Assembly (NCBI GenBank): GCA_027924585.1
Contig: BSBM01000140.1
Span: forward strand, 8,295,001 to 8,359,000
Length of the DNA: 64,000 bases
Origin: Larix kaempferi
Taxonomy: Eukaryota > Streptophyta > Pinopsida > Pinales > Pinaceae
Direction: 5' to 3'
The stretch's first letter is position 1; each line of letters begins with the position of its first letter. The notes under the pieces are model-generated. The model had not been told where the DNA came from, did not search any database, and worked only from the letters and a program-made list of their open reading frames with translations. Below are positions 11,297 through 21,885 of this stretch, piece by piece. The position numbers were made by a program, and so were the translations under genes.

Positions 11297-11730
11297 CTAC
11301 TGCATCAATGGTAATCTAATATGGGGAAACAACGCAGCAATGAACCATTCCTTGTGTTGTTCCAGGGCTATAACAAAGCTCACTTGGTATAATAGGGTTT
11401 TGAACTTCTGATCAAACTCCCAAATCGTTTCAGTCAGTTTCTGCTTTATTTCTTTCAACTCGGTTATACACTGAGATTTCGATTTGGGTTTCTTAAACTC
11501 TGCCACAAGCGCAACTTTAATTTCTGTGAGGGTTCTTGGATGTGTGTTAGAGTACTTCATGAACCAATGTAAATCTCTGTCCCTGAAAGTGGTGATCAGC
11601 TGTGCTTTCTTCACGGCATCATCCTAGATTTGTCTTACACTCCATACGACTTTGTAAAGGAACCAATGCTGGTCAGGGTCTTTTAGGCCAGTTCCTTTGA
11701 ATATCGGCAGCTTCATATGTCTGTTTACCA
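11297..11730 (-). pseudogene. gag: Family A gag capsid core
   Basis: Matches the Retrotrans_gag pattern: MKLPIFKGTG, DPDQHWFLYKVVW, then LITTFRDRDLHWFMKY, LVAEFKKPKSK, ETIWEFDQKFKTLL and LPHIRLPLMQ-like end. This is the particle-forming part of Gag. One stop lies near 11624. A homologous core is present at 40797-41260 in the related fragment, with the same IVQYKEWF-type block and LPHIHLPL end, which supports the call. Confidence 0.85.
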
Positions 11731-11830
11731 TTGTCCTATTAGGTAGTGGGGTGCCCAGATTAGTGCGTGGCTATAGTAAAGGGCTCTGTGCAGTGAAAAC
11801 AAATGGGATTATCAGGATAGACGTACTGGG

Positions 11831-12070
11831 CTAAGTATTCTGCGAGGTGGGCTGCATAGCGGGTGGGTTTTGAGATAAAGGTGGTGCAGTCTCTGCAGCC
11901 GGTGGGTTCTTAGGGGTAAATGGTGGTGCGGCTTTGTTGTCAAGGTCACAAGGAATATCAATATTGATATGGAGTCCAGGGCCTCCAAGATTCTTATTAA
12001 ATTTATACCTCTCACCACTTCTAAGATTATGGGTATCTTCATCAAAATCACTATATATATTGTTTACCAT
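11831..12070 (-). pseudogene. gag: Family A gag N-terminal region
   Basis: An 80-codon block in the gag frame beginning MVNNIYSDFDEDTHNLRSG, followed by a Pro-rich run (AAPPFTPKNPPAAE). Its Pro-rich disorder before the capsid core is common for plant Gag. The start at 12070 is tentative, since the ORF may continue from the leader ORF upstream. Confidence 0.5.
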
Positions 12071-12160
12071 GACAAACTTAAGAATATTACTGCATTCTTA
12101 AAACACCTTTCTCAACTAACAAAATCTTAATGTATAGACTAAGATTGTTCAACAACTTAC

Positions 12161-12430
12161 CTTGGAATCCTCCAAAAAAGTATGCTTCTACTTGGCTATA
12201 GGATTTGAGTGTGTCTACAACAAATTCTGTTACGAAGCCTTCTCACATATGATCGACCCAAAAATCAACTGCGCGTGTCAACAGGCTGTTTGTTGCTTTG
12301 AGCTGTGTTATGAGCTAAGGAGTCCACTCTATAGGAACTCCTCCTTGAAAATAGGTTTTCTTTTCTGCGAGCGGCGAGATCCACGTGTGCAGCTCGTTTG
12401 GAAATGATGCCCAGAAAATCTCGTAAATAT
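12161..12430 (-). pseudogene. Conserved leader ORF upstream of gag (family A)
   Basis: Translated on the minus strand, this region reads VPIEWTP(stop)LITQL, then TRAVDFWVD and EGFVTEFVVDTLKSYSQVEAYFF. The related fragment at 41664-42120 encodes TTWTPEMIQEL, TVEVWFD and EGYITEFAIDMQNSYSEAERYFF at the same relative place. Conservation of the amino acids between two diverged copies shows this was protein-coding. It may be the true N-terminus of Gag or a separate leader protein. The family is not recognised. Confidence 0.6.
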
Positions 12431-12625
12431 TTTTCCACAGATATCTATCCGACCACTACATGTCACATAGACGCGGATGTCTATTCTCTTGCCTTGCAAA
12501 GTCTCTTATGGTCTTGTCCCACCAAGCTTGGATTTTTGTCCTTTCAGGATGCTAGTTGTTAGAGCCTTCTGGGAACTAGTATTCTTCATCACACATCACG
12601 ACTGCAACTCATCACGGATTCTAGC

Positions 12626-12642
12626 GCGGCGATGGAACCATT
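12626..12642 (-). other. Candidate primer-binding site of family A
   Basis: Immediately inside the LTR, the minus strand reads AATGGTTCCATCGCCGC. The related element at 42187 has AATGGTTCCATTGGTAGG in the same place, so TGGTTCCATYG is conserved. TGG is the expected complement of a tRNA CCA end. I could not assign the tRNA. Confidence 0.55.
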
Positions 12643-14306
12643 TGTTGGCTATAACTGACCCAGAGGTTTTCTATAAGACCTAGGTTCTTCGCGGTTTCCC
12701 TTTAACCAACAAAACCCCTTCGCACTGGCCCTTTCGGCAACAACCTACGAGCAGGTTGAGGTCTCACCTGAGGTGTATCTATGGGGTGCTACGGAATCAG
12801 GTTTCCACAGTAAGTGATGAGTTGCATCGATGGTCATACTGCGCAACGCAACAGGGGGTATGCGTTGCGAGGGGAGACTGCGCAGCGATGGACAACACTA
12901 CGGTCTGCACCACTATGTTCTTCTACTGTGGGACTTCTACTGGGACTGCAAACAATACCACTCAGCTTATACTTGAAGTGTTCGAAAACGCTTAAGGCAC
13001 TGACATGAGTATCACTCATCCACTCATTCAACTACTCAGCCAATTATCCATCTACTATTCGTTCACCCACTTGATATGGTTATGATTTAAGCGTATTCTA
13101 CTGATATAATCTAACTGTTATGCATTTTTTCAATTGCGCATAAGGAAGTACTTAAGTGATCTCTTAACACTTAACCAACTAACTGATTCACAGTTCTCAA
13201 ATACAAGCTAAATGTTCACCATTCATATATTCATGCAGAACTTAACATATCATCTCCATACCTATTCTGATGGCAAATGCATACAACAATTCTCTCATAA
13301 TAGTATGCAAGGAAACATCTAGACGTTCATTTACAGAAAACACAGATAAGCATTCATCCATAAAACACAATCGCACAACACAATATTTAATGTGGTTCAC
13401 TCCCCCGGATGGGAAGCTACGTCCACAAGAATGGTTGGTAATATATATATCTTTAAAAGGGACGGGGACAACCGTTCTTAGTCTACGCACTCAGCTACAG
13501 ACTCTCCTTCCTCTCAGATAGGTCTCTGCGCACACAGCTGCAGAGCCTTTACAATCTTCTCAATTCAAAAGAGATTTTACAATACAACATCCAAAACACA
13601 AAAATGTAACAACAAAAAGTAACCCCATCCCATACAAAATTGTCGTCTTAAATAGACCATGCCTGAAGGTCATGTCTTTACAATGCCGAAGACCTAAACC
13701 CAAAAACCCTTAGGGTTTACAAAACTGTGTTGGTTTCCCTAAACTGGCTTGTTGGCATCTGGTAGCGTCTGCTTCATCGTGGCGGTTCTCCACGTCTTCA
13801 TTCTTTCACTATTGGTCTTCCTGTCGCATGCGTGCCAACATGTCACTTTCACTAAACCATTCATCTCTAACGGTCTTGCCCACTAGGCATGCCAAGCCAT
13901 CACTTTCCCTGAGCTGTACTTTCCTTAACAAACTTGTGCATTCGCCGCCTTCCTGATTTGCTTGTGCCCACTACTCGGCACTCCTGGAGCATCTTTCCAA
14001 AATTAGACCACTACTGGTCCATCCGGTACCTACACCTAATCCTCATCCAGCACTCCGCTTTTCTAGCTCCACGTGGCCTGACTGCTTCGCAGCACTGCTT
14101 CCTCACAGTGCTGGTCTTCATGGTACTTCCAAAATTCGGATGCTGTGCACAACTCCGCAGCATGGCCAAAACTTGGATGCTGCACACAACTTCGCATCAC
14201 CCTCAACACTTAGACAAAATTACATCTTTTTCTTAGCTGCGCTCAGCTCATCTTTTCCTGCTTATCAAAAGTGTTACCAATACTTTGTCCCAACTTGGGC
14301 CAAACA
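12643..14306 (-). repeat. 5' LTR of family A
   Basis: Direct repeat of 711-2374 with equal length (1664 bp). On the plus strand it begins TGTTGGCTAT and ends CCAAACA. As the element runs on the minus strand, this is the 5' LTR that would hold the promoter. It is followed by the target duplication ATACC at 14307-14311. Confidence 0.9.
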
Positions 14307-14311
14307 ATACC
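14307..14311. repeat. Target-site duplication ATACC, right copy
   Basis: Second copy of 706-710. After it the outer gag continues in the frame that was interrupted at 705. Confidence 0.9.
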
Positions 14312-15667
14312 TGGAGCAGCTCCTATGAAGAATGTCTCACCATCTGTTCTCCCGAATTTTCATGGTAAGTCCTCTGAGGATCTTGATGAGTTTCTTTTTG
14401 AGTTTGATATCCTCTTTTGCAGCTATGATTACACCTCCAGTGGTTAGAAGCTGAAGTTATTCCCAGCCACCTTGAAGGTAAATGCTCTGCGCTAGTTCAT
14501 GAGTATGGTTCATGAGACCATTACTACTTGGGACCAAATGAAAAACACCTTCCTTTCTAAGTACCAAGAATATTGCAGAACTAGGGATAGAAAAGAGGAG
14601 CTATTTAAAATGGTTCAGAAGGATGAAGAAAGTTTGGAAGACTTTGTGGAAAGATTACTGTACAATTTAAAAAGATTTGGTCATGCTGAGATTGGTAAGG
14701 ATGTGCTCAAGATTATCTTACTAAGAGGAATTATGGAAGATTGCCTTGATATGTTAAATCTGTTGGGAAAAGGGGATATCTCGAAACAACCTTTTGAAAA
14801 GATTGTTGAATTATGTCGAAGGTACTCCAGGGGATCCTCTAGAACCAGCAAACGAGACAAAGACCGAGACCAGGATGTCTTCACTAGGACTCAAAATTCA
14901 GCTAGTGGAGGGGCCACTCGAGCATAAATAGGCAACTTACTGGAGAATTTTAAAATAGACATGTTGAGCTCCATTTCCTCAGAGTTAGATGTCATGAGAG
15001 AAAAGGAGAAGCAAGTGGTAGAAGATCTTACACTTGGTGTATTCTGCCCTAGATGTAGGAAAAAGCACCCACTGAAGGAATGCCCATTGGACAAAGCAAA
15101 GGTATGTAGGATATGTGAACTCGAGCATGATACTAATGAATTTCCTTCCTTACCTAAGGTCAAATAAATCCTGCAGGCATCTATTCCAGATGTGGAGCCA
15201 GCATACTTCATGGCACAGAAGAAACCATGGCAACCTCGAAACCAAGGTATGAATCCAGACCCAACATTTTTTCTGAATACTATGAATGGAATGAACAATA
15301 TGCATAATATGAATACACAATTCCCTTCACATTATTCTAACAACTAGTGGTAGTAGAACCCAATGCAAAATCCTAACTCATGGACACCATGGTCACAACA
15401 GTCAAACCATGCTCCTTGGAATTCCAACTGGAGAAATTCTTACCAAGGAAATAACTTTCCCCATCACCAGACTCAGTATCAATAGTACCCTCCTCAACAG
15501 TATTAGCACCAACAGTATCAGCAACCACAACTCCCTTTCCAAAACAATGTTGCACCTATGAATGCACCACTTCGACCACAGCTACCTGCACAACCTAACC
15601 CAAACCCAAACAATAAAGCAGTCCATCAATTTGAGACTACCAACATGCCTGTGTATTCCATCACTTA
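14312..15667 (+). pseudogene. gag: Outer element gag, capsid and nucleocapsid part
   Basis: One constant frame runs through the block. It starts with VLPNFHGKSSEDLDEFLFEF, the usual capsid start, and continues through TTWDQMKNTFLSKYQEYCR and LEDFVERLLYNLKRF (Retrotrans_gag). Then come two zinc-knuckle-like motifs at about 15044-15150, CPRCRKKHPLKEC and CRICELEH...(Cys to Phe), the second immediately before FPSLPKV. The C-terminal tail is Asn/Gln/Pro-rich (QNNVAPMNAP, AQPNPNPNNK). In-frame stops at 14443, 14493, 14925, 15165 and near 15344 are mostly TAG, several at places where Trp is expected. The Copia LTR begins at 15668 and ends the ORF. Confidence 0.8.
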
Positions 15668-16364
15668 TGTGAGTATTTTGATCATAGTAAGATCTAGGAG
15701 CTATGGAGAACCTCACAAAATCGAATTATTTGCAAAACCAGTGAAAAATCTTGAAAAAGGAGACAATTTTACACACAATGTGAGCTTAATCTTTGCATTA
15801 ACTGACTGTCTAACATGTGAAAATGTTAAGAAATTTTTTTTATTACATCCATGAGAAATTTGAGAGCATTAGATATCTCAAGATGAGTGTACAAGTCAAA
15901 ATTGCCAAATTGGCCTCAATCCCCCCTAAGTGAGTCCAACTCAATCCTAATCATCCCAAACAGTCACGAATTCAGGTGTGAAGGTGGCTGAAGCATGCTG
16001 GGTCATAAATGAGGCCAAGGCAGGCATGGGTGAGCAAGTAGAGGTGTTTGGGAGGACCAAGGGAGCAATAAATGCTCCAAATCTAGCCAAAATTGGGCAA
16101 AATCCACCCTAGCGCTCCTAGTCAACAGCAATTCCCAAAATCAAGGAGAGAGAGCACTCCAATATTTAATCATGGCACACTTGTGGACAAAATAGGAGGT
16201 TGGGTGAACTGGTTTGCTTGGAAGTGGGTGTGAACACTCTCAAATGTGGGTATTTGACCAACTAAAGTCACCTAGTCCAAACTAAGGTGTAATGAAGCAC
16301 ATGAGCAATAAAAATTGACTATGGTTATGGAATATGGTACTAAGTATGGATTACTATTCTAACA
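15668..16364 (-). repeat. 3' LTR of nested Copia
   Basis: On the plus strand it starts TGTGAGTATTTTG and ends ATTCTAACA, 697 bp. The copy at 20729 matches with few differences. On the minus strand it opens TGTTAGAATAG next to the polypurine tract. Confidence 0.9.
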
Positions 16365-16376
16365 CCCCCCCTTAAC
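16365..16376 (-). other. Polypurine tract of nested Copia
   Basis: The minus strand reads GTTAAGGGGGGG directly before the LTR start TGTTAG. This is a strong, well-preserved plus-strand priming tract. Confidence 0.8.
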
Positions 16377-16558
16377 TAGAACTTAGTAGAACTCATGAAA
16401 ATAAGTGGGAGGCCTTGGCAACAAAGGCTCAAGTCACCTCATTACAAACATAATTTTTATTTGTCCATATAAACCGAGGACAAGAAGTAAAACCACATGG
16501 GATAAAAACTTCCCTCTAAAATGGACATGGGGCTGAACCTGCAATTGAATTGCAGCAA

Positions 16559-18010
16559 TCACCATCCATCACTCACTCCAAGAAAATCTCTCAAGTGAGT
16601 TAAGGTCTTCTCAGTAAAACACTTGGTGAAAATATCTGCAGTTTGCTCGGTGGATGGGCAATACTGCAAGGAAATCACCCTGTCATGCACCAAGCCCTGA
16701 ATGTAGTGCATATGGATTTCAATGTGATTTTTTCTTTGCCTCTGTACTGGATCAGTAGATATCTTGATGGCACTTTGATTATCCACCCAAATGTTGGTTG
16801 GAGAATCAATAGCAACACCAAACTCCCGAAGAATGCCTTGCAACCAAACACACTGTGTGGTTGCGTTCATTGCTACCCTGTACTCGGCCTCTGCTGATGA
16901 AAGTGAAATGGTATACTATTTATTACTTGACCAACAAATGGGACCTTCAACAATCATAAAAACAAAACCTGAAGTGGACTTTCTATGAATGGGATCTCCA
17001 GCCCAATCGGAATCAGAAAATCCAGCTAGTTGTAGTGAAGAACCAGCTGCATAGTGTACCCCAAAGCTCTTTGTTCCTTGGACATATTGAAGGATCCTTT
17101 TGGCTGCCTTCCAATGGATCACATGTGGCTGCTGCATATATCTTGCTACAACACTTACAGCATAAGACAAATCAGGTCTTTTATGTGTAAGGTACAACAA
17201 GCTTCCAACTAGCTGCATGTAGAGTGTGCAATCCACCAATGGAGAGCCTTCAAATTCACCTAGTTTTATACTTGAAAGGAATGGGCACTTGGCTTCCTTA
17301 CATTCAGCCATTTTAAACTTCAATAACAGGTATGAAGCATACTTAGGTTGACTCAGCAATATACCTCTCTCAGATTGCTCAATTTCCAAAGCCAAAAATT
17401 GCCTTAGCAATCCTAGGTCGCTTATGGCAAATTCACTGTGCAAAGAAGCTTTAATTGAGCCAATTTGTTTGTTGCAGCTCCATGTAATTAAAATATCATA
17501 AACATACAGTACAATGACCTGGAAATTATCATCACATTGCTGCAAATAAACATTTGGATCAGACGTGCATCGACAGAAACCAATTGAGAGCAAAAAAGCA
17601 TCCATTTTTGCATACCAAGCCCTAGGGGCTTGCTTGAGTCCATAGAGTGACTTCTTCAACCTACAAAAAAGTGTGGGATCCTCTTGGAATCCTTCAGGTT
17701 GCTGCATATAGATCTCTTCCTGTAGCTCACCATGTAAGAATGCACTTTTAACATCCATATGGTGAACTTCCCAACCCTTACTAGCTGCCATGGCTAGAGC
17801 TAATCTAATTGAGTCCATCTTTGCAACCGGTGCAAAGGTCTCTATATAATCAACACCATGGATCTATGAGTATCCCTTAGCAACTAACCTAGCATTATGC
17901 TTCAGATAAGAACCATCAACAACAGTTTTGGTTCGAAAAATCCACTTACATTGCACAAGTTTCCTCTTGGGAGGAAGAGGCACCAAATCCCATGTTTTGT
18001 TCTCTTGGAG
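16559..18010 (-). pseudogene. rt: Nested Copia RT and RNase H
   Basis: The RT begins with NKTWDLVPLPPKRKLV, CKWIFRTK and ARLVAKGYS, typical of Copia. The 300-codon open block 17818-16916 carries HHMDVKSAFLHGELQEEIYM, KKSLYGLKQAPRAWY and LYVYDILIT, where the YVDD box is now YVYD (second position Asp lost). LLYLTHKRPDLSYAVSVV leads to RNase H with FSDSDWAGDP and KSTSGFVFM. After a stop at 16915 the domain continues through SLSSAEAEY to ADIFTKCFTEKTL near 16590. Stops at 17861 and 16915 sit where Gln is normal (CAG to TAG). The enzyme is inactive. Confidence 0.92.
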
Positions 18011-19310
18011 AGAATTGGAATTCTTCTTGCATTGCTGTTCTCCATCGTGGATCATGATGAGCTTCCTGATATGATATTGGATCAGATCCAATAATCATAT
18101 AACAGTGATCAGCAAGTTCACTTTCATTTGCAAAGGAAGCATTGATTGTTTGAGATCTAGTCTTCCTAGGCTCTTGGGGATTGCCTGCCAATTCACCTGC
18201 AGCTTGTATGATTTTTTCAGCCCACTTGGGCCTTGATGGTGACTCATGTACAGCAATGTAATATTCAGCCATGTCATCTTCAGAAATATTAGAAAAATCA
18301 GAAGTGGAATCATCACTAATTTCATTAAGGTGTGGAGGAGAAGATCTTTCCCCCGGTGCAAGCTCAAAATCAGGAATTGGTTCTTCTTCGAATTGCACAC
18401 TTCTCTCAATGAAAGTTTTGAGTGTGGATGTGTCAAAGAGCTTGTAGCCCTTTGTTTCTTCACCATATCCAACCATTATACATTCTCTACTCTGTGGCTC
18501 CAAATCCTTCCTCTTTTTTGTTGGAATTCGAGCCCATGCTCTAGACCCAAAAATTCTGAAATTTGACACATTTGGTTTTTGGCCAAACCATGCCTCATAG
18601 GGGGTTTTTCCTTTGATTGATTTGTGAAAGGCTATATTCAGAATATGAGCAGCACAATTGATGGCTTCATCCCATAGCTTAGGGCTTAGATACATAGCTT
18701 CAATCATGCAAGTGGCCATCTCTTTGAGAGATCTATTTTTCCTCTCTGCCACACCATTTTGCTGAGGTGTGTAGGGGATTGAATGTTGCATTTGGATGCC
18801 ACATTCCTCACAAAGATGCTGAATGTTATTGTTCACATACTCCTTTCCATTATCATTCCTAAGGATATTTATCTTATGACCACTATGATTCTCCACTAAG
18901 GCCTTCCAAATCTTCAATTTCTCAAACACTTATGATTTCAATTTAAGGAAGTAAACCCAGCAGAATCGAGAGTAGTCATCTATGAATGTGAGTACATACC
19001 TTGATCCACCATATGATGGAGTGGGAAGAGGACCAATGAGGTATGAATGTACCAATACAAGTGGTTGAGTGGTTGTCCTTGCCATTCCCTTCTCATAGTT
19101 GCACTCATGATGCTTTCCAACTACACAACCAATGCATGCACCATTTGAAGATTTGATTTCTGGAAGCCCTTCCACCATCTCGTCCTTGTGCAATGTCTGG
19201 AGATATTTGTAGTTCATGTGGCCAAATATTTCATGCCACAACTTGGAGGTCTTGTTGGCATGAGAGACAAGAGCATGGTCACTAGATTTTGGAATGAAAT
19301 TGGAGACTTT
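18011..19310 (-). pseudogene. int: Nested Copia integrase
   Basis: The zinc domain reads LWHEIFGHMNYKYLQ, then CIGCVVGKHHE (H-H-C-C). The core has TFIDDYSRFCWVYFL (first Asp), NILRNDNGKEYVNN (second Asp) and PQQNGVAERKNRSL (Glu). It is followed by the Copia hallmark KTPYEAWFGQKPNVSNFRIFGS and ECIMVGYGEETKGYKLFD. A single stop near 18930 separates the two open blocks, at a position where Gln would fit (CAA to TAA). The catalytic residues are otherwise present. The frame is that of gag and protease; the shift into RT occurs at about 18010-18060. Confidence 0.92.
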
Positions 19311-19690
19311 GTACATTCTCTCTTCATGATCAGCATACCCCACTGCCACAACTTGATTTGAAGAAATTTTTGATATTTCTACCAAATCTGGAGTAAATGT
19401 TACTCTCGTGGATTCTCCTGTATGGGTCATTTGATAAACTGATAGAAAATTTGCAGCCAATGAAGGTACATAGAGCACATCACTAAAATAGCCATGCTCC
19501 ATGTCAATCCTACCAATTCCCTTACTCTGGATTTCTGAATCATCTCCCATTCGAACTGTTGGGCCACCACTCGAATGCATAGAAGAGAAGATCTCTCTGC
19601 ATGAAACCATATGTCTAGAAGCTCCTGAATCAATGATAAAGGATGAGGGATTCGAAATACCTGCTACCAAAGCATGACATTTCTCCTTAT
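19311..19690 (-). pseudogene. pro: Nested Copia aspartic protease
   Basis: The active-site loop is SFIIDSGASRHMVS (D-S-G intact) followed by VRMGDDSEIQSKGIG and DVLYVPSLAANFLSV, the standard Copia protease layout. It would release gag, integrase and RT from the single polyprotein. The stretch is open through to the integrase zinc domain. Confidence 0.9.
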
Positions 19691-20588
19691 TGTTAGGATT
19701 TGAGGTGCTCTCTTTCTTCCTTGCACCGTCAGGGACTGGGATGTTGTTCTTCTCCAGCAGCTACGCCATTGATTCAATGGTTTTCTTCATGCATGAGCTC
19801 TCTGGATGCCATCCCTTATGACAATAGTTTCATTTGGTATTTTCCTTTCCCTTCTTGTCCTTCTCCTTTGACAGATTCGAACCTCCATGTGCAGACTTGG
19901 TCTTGTCAAACTTCCTCTTCTCTGCCTGCTTCAAATTCTTGGCTTTCTGCTTTCCTTTGTTGGCATTTGAAACACCCATTGCCAGTGCTTGGTCCTTTGA
20001 TTTTATGGTGCCCATCTGAACTAGTTTGTCCTACTCCTGAGTAAGACACTCCATGAAGGTAGCTAGTGATGGCATTTTCCAATTTCGAAGGGTCATCTTG
20101 GCTGAGTGAAATGTGCTAACAAATACATAACATTTTGGGCCTAGCTTCGAAAGGATGGACAGAATCAGTTGTTCCGCCATCTTAACAATCCCACATTGTT
20201 GCAGTTGAAGCACTAGTGACTTGAACTTAGTGAAGAACTCCTGGATGGTTTCAAAATGCGTTGGGCTCAAGCTAATGAGCTCGTTTTCAAGCTGGTGGCA
20301 TCTCAGTTCATCAGTTTTCCCAAAGAGTGATTCTAGCTTCACCCATACTTCATTGGGGGTTGTCAAACTGTCTGTATGAAAAAAGAGTTCCCTCGAAATG
20401 CTCAGGCATAGCAATCCATAAGCTTCATCAAGTCGATTGTAGTACTTTTCTTTCTCCACAGCAGAGTTTGGCTCCACTTCTGTGCCCATGGTTACTCTAT
20501 AGAGACCCTTAGATCTCAGTTTGATAACCTTTTCAGCCTTCCAATCGAAGAAATTGAAGGGTGTGAGCAACATTTGTTTTTCTTCCAT
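19691..20588 (-). pseudogene. gag: Nested Copia gag with CCHC knuckle
   Basis: The start at 20588 (MEEKQMLLTPFNFFDW) gives the normal Copia gag opening, followed by EVWVKLESLFGKTDE, LISLSPTHFETIQEFF and LILSILSKLGPKC (UBN2-type gag). An upstream in-frame ATG at 20642 is less likely. After a stop at about 20031 the frame continues with a Lys-rich segment, then a zinc knuckle near 19795-19835, YCHKGWHPESSC, whose first Cys codon is now TGA. Another stop occurs near 19764. The gag leader to the LTR is short (about 125 bases), normal for Copia. Confidence 0.88.
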
Positions 20589-20715
20589 TACTGTTGCGTT
20601 AATTGTGAGAAAACTACTAAAACACCTGCAAAAAACACTCAATTTTTATCTGGAAATCCTCTCTAGAATGCAGTTCAATGCTCAATATTGACCTACAACT
20701 CACTAAATACACAAT

Positions 20716-20728
20716 GGCTCTTATACCA
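20716..20728 (-). other. Primer-binding site, tRNA-iMet (nested Copia)
   Basis: The minus strand reads TGGTATAAGAGCC right after the LTR end CTCACA. It differs from the tRNA-iMet complement TGGTATCAGAGC at one position. Confidence 0.85.
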
Positions 20729-21410
20729 TGTGAGTATTTTGATCATAGTAAGATCTAGGAGCTATGGAGAACCTCACAAAATCGAATTATTTGCAAAACC
20801 AGTGAAAAAGCTTGAAAAACGAGACAATTTTACACACAATGTGAGCTTAATCTTTGCATTAACTGACTATCTAACATTTGAAAATGTTAAGAACAGGTTT
20901 TTATTACATCCATGAGAAATTCAAGAGCATTAGATAGCTCAAGATGAGTGTACAAGTCAAAATTTCCAAATTGGCCTCAATCCCCCCTAGGTGGGTCCAA
21001 CTCAGTCCTAATCATCCCAAACAGTCACGAATTCAGGTGTGAAGGTGACTGAAGCATGCTGGGTCATAAATGAGGCCAAGGCAGGTGTGGGTGAGCAAGT
21101 AGAGGTGTTTGGGAGGACCAAGGGAGCAATAAATGCTCCAAATCTAGCCAAAATTGGGAAAAATCCACCCTAGCGCTACTATTCAACAGCAATTTCCCAA
21201 ATCAAGGAGAGAGAGTGCTCCAGCATTTAATGAGGTCACACTTGTGGAAAAAATAGGAGGTTGGGTGAACTAGTTTGCTTGGAAGTGGGTGTGAACACTC
21301 TCAAATGTGGGTATTTGACCAACTAAAGTCACCTAGTCCAAACTATGGTGTAATGAAGCACATGAGCAATAAAAATTGACTATGGTTATGGACTATGGTA
21401 CTAAGTATGG
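20729..21410 (-). repeat. 5' LTR of nested Copia, truncated
   Basis: Repeats 15668-16364 from TGTGAGTATTTTG onward but stops after CTAAGTATGG, lacking the terminal 15 bases including AACA. The next base belongs to the outer integrase. The missing bases are at the LTR's own 5' (U3) tip. Confidence 0.88.
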
Positions 21411-21622
21411 GCCCCTATCAGATAGATCGGGTATTTGATAACGGAACAGTCCGGTTGATCACCATTGATGAAAGCAAAGTACCATTATTCGCAAATGGTC
21501 ATCGGCTGCGACTGTATCCCAAGTCGATCTCAAGGGAAGCTTTCGTTTCGCATGTTATAGGTGGTCCAGATTATCATCTAACACTGGGACAGGGATTTTT
21601 CTCAACCCCTGTCAATTTTTAA
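21411..21622 (+). pseudogene. int: C-terminal end of outer element integrase
   Basis: The reading frame GPYQIDRVFDNGTVRL, then VPLFANGHRLRLYPKS, is the GPY/F domain and tail of a plant Gypsy integrase. The ATG-led open frame begins a few codons earlier inside Copia LTR sequence, so its apparent N-terminus is an artefact of the junction. The stop is TAA at 21620. Everything upstream in pol (protease, RT, RNase H, integrase core) is missing. Confidence 0.85.
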
Positions 21623-21885
21623 GAACTGCAATATCCACGTGATTTGTACATAAATAATCCATTTTATTTTCATTCTGTATTTTATCTATTTTTATCTTTT
21701 GCACTTGATCGGTTTGTTTTGAAGAACTATGTGCAGGAACTAATTGGAGGAACAACAATTGTGATTGGGCTAGACGATTGCAGATACCCCATATTGTTTC
21801 CTGATTTAATAAAGCTCTTTGAAAAATATGGATGATTTGTAGTCTTCCACAACTAGCTAAAATTTGCTTGTTACTTCATTCTGAC

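Larger units (their letters stand above)
711..14306 (-). mobile_element. Family A Ty3/Gypsy retrotransposon nested in the outer gag
   Basis: Two LTRs of exactly 1664 bp (711-2374 and 12643-14306) in direct orientation are bounded by the 5-bp duplication ATACC. All coding homology between them is on the minus strand in the order leader ORF, gag, zinc knuckles, protease, gag-like domain, RT, RNase H, integrase, accessory coiled-coil ORF. RT, RNase H, integrase order defines Ty3/Gypsy. The GPY/F-type integrase end and an accessory ORF recall the Tat/Athila branch of non-chromoviruses, an inference. Every domain carries stops or frameshifts, and the LTRs differ by roughly one base in ten to twenty by eye, so the copy is old and dead. 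Confidence 0.92.
15668..21410 (-). mobile_element. Ty1/Copia retrotransposon nested in the outer gag, right end truncated
   Basis: LTRs at 15668-16364 and 20729-21410 flank a minus-strand Copia internal region with gag, protease, integrase, RT and RNase H in that order, which defines Ty1/Copia. A tRNA-iMet primer-binding site and a G-rich polypurine tract lie at the expected ends. The right LTR stops about 15 bases short of its expected end, and the outer integrase tail starts there, so the second target-site copy is missing. The left flank is ACTTA. The gag, protease and integrase share one frame; RT and RNase H are in another, implying at least one frameshift near 18010-18060. Confidence 0.9.

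Noticed and set aside
12090-12160. Possible 71-bp intron (GTAAGTTG to TGCAG, minus strand) between leader ORF and gag of family A
   Set aside because: It is very short, and joining the flanks gives a stop within nine codons and the wrong frame for the gag start; A2 lacks the donor.
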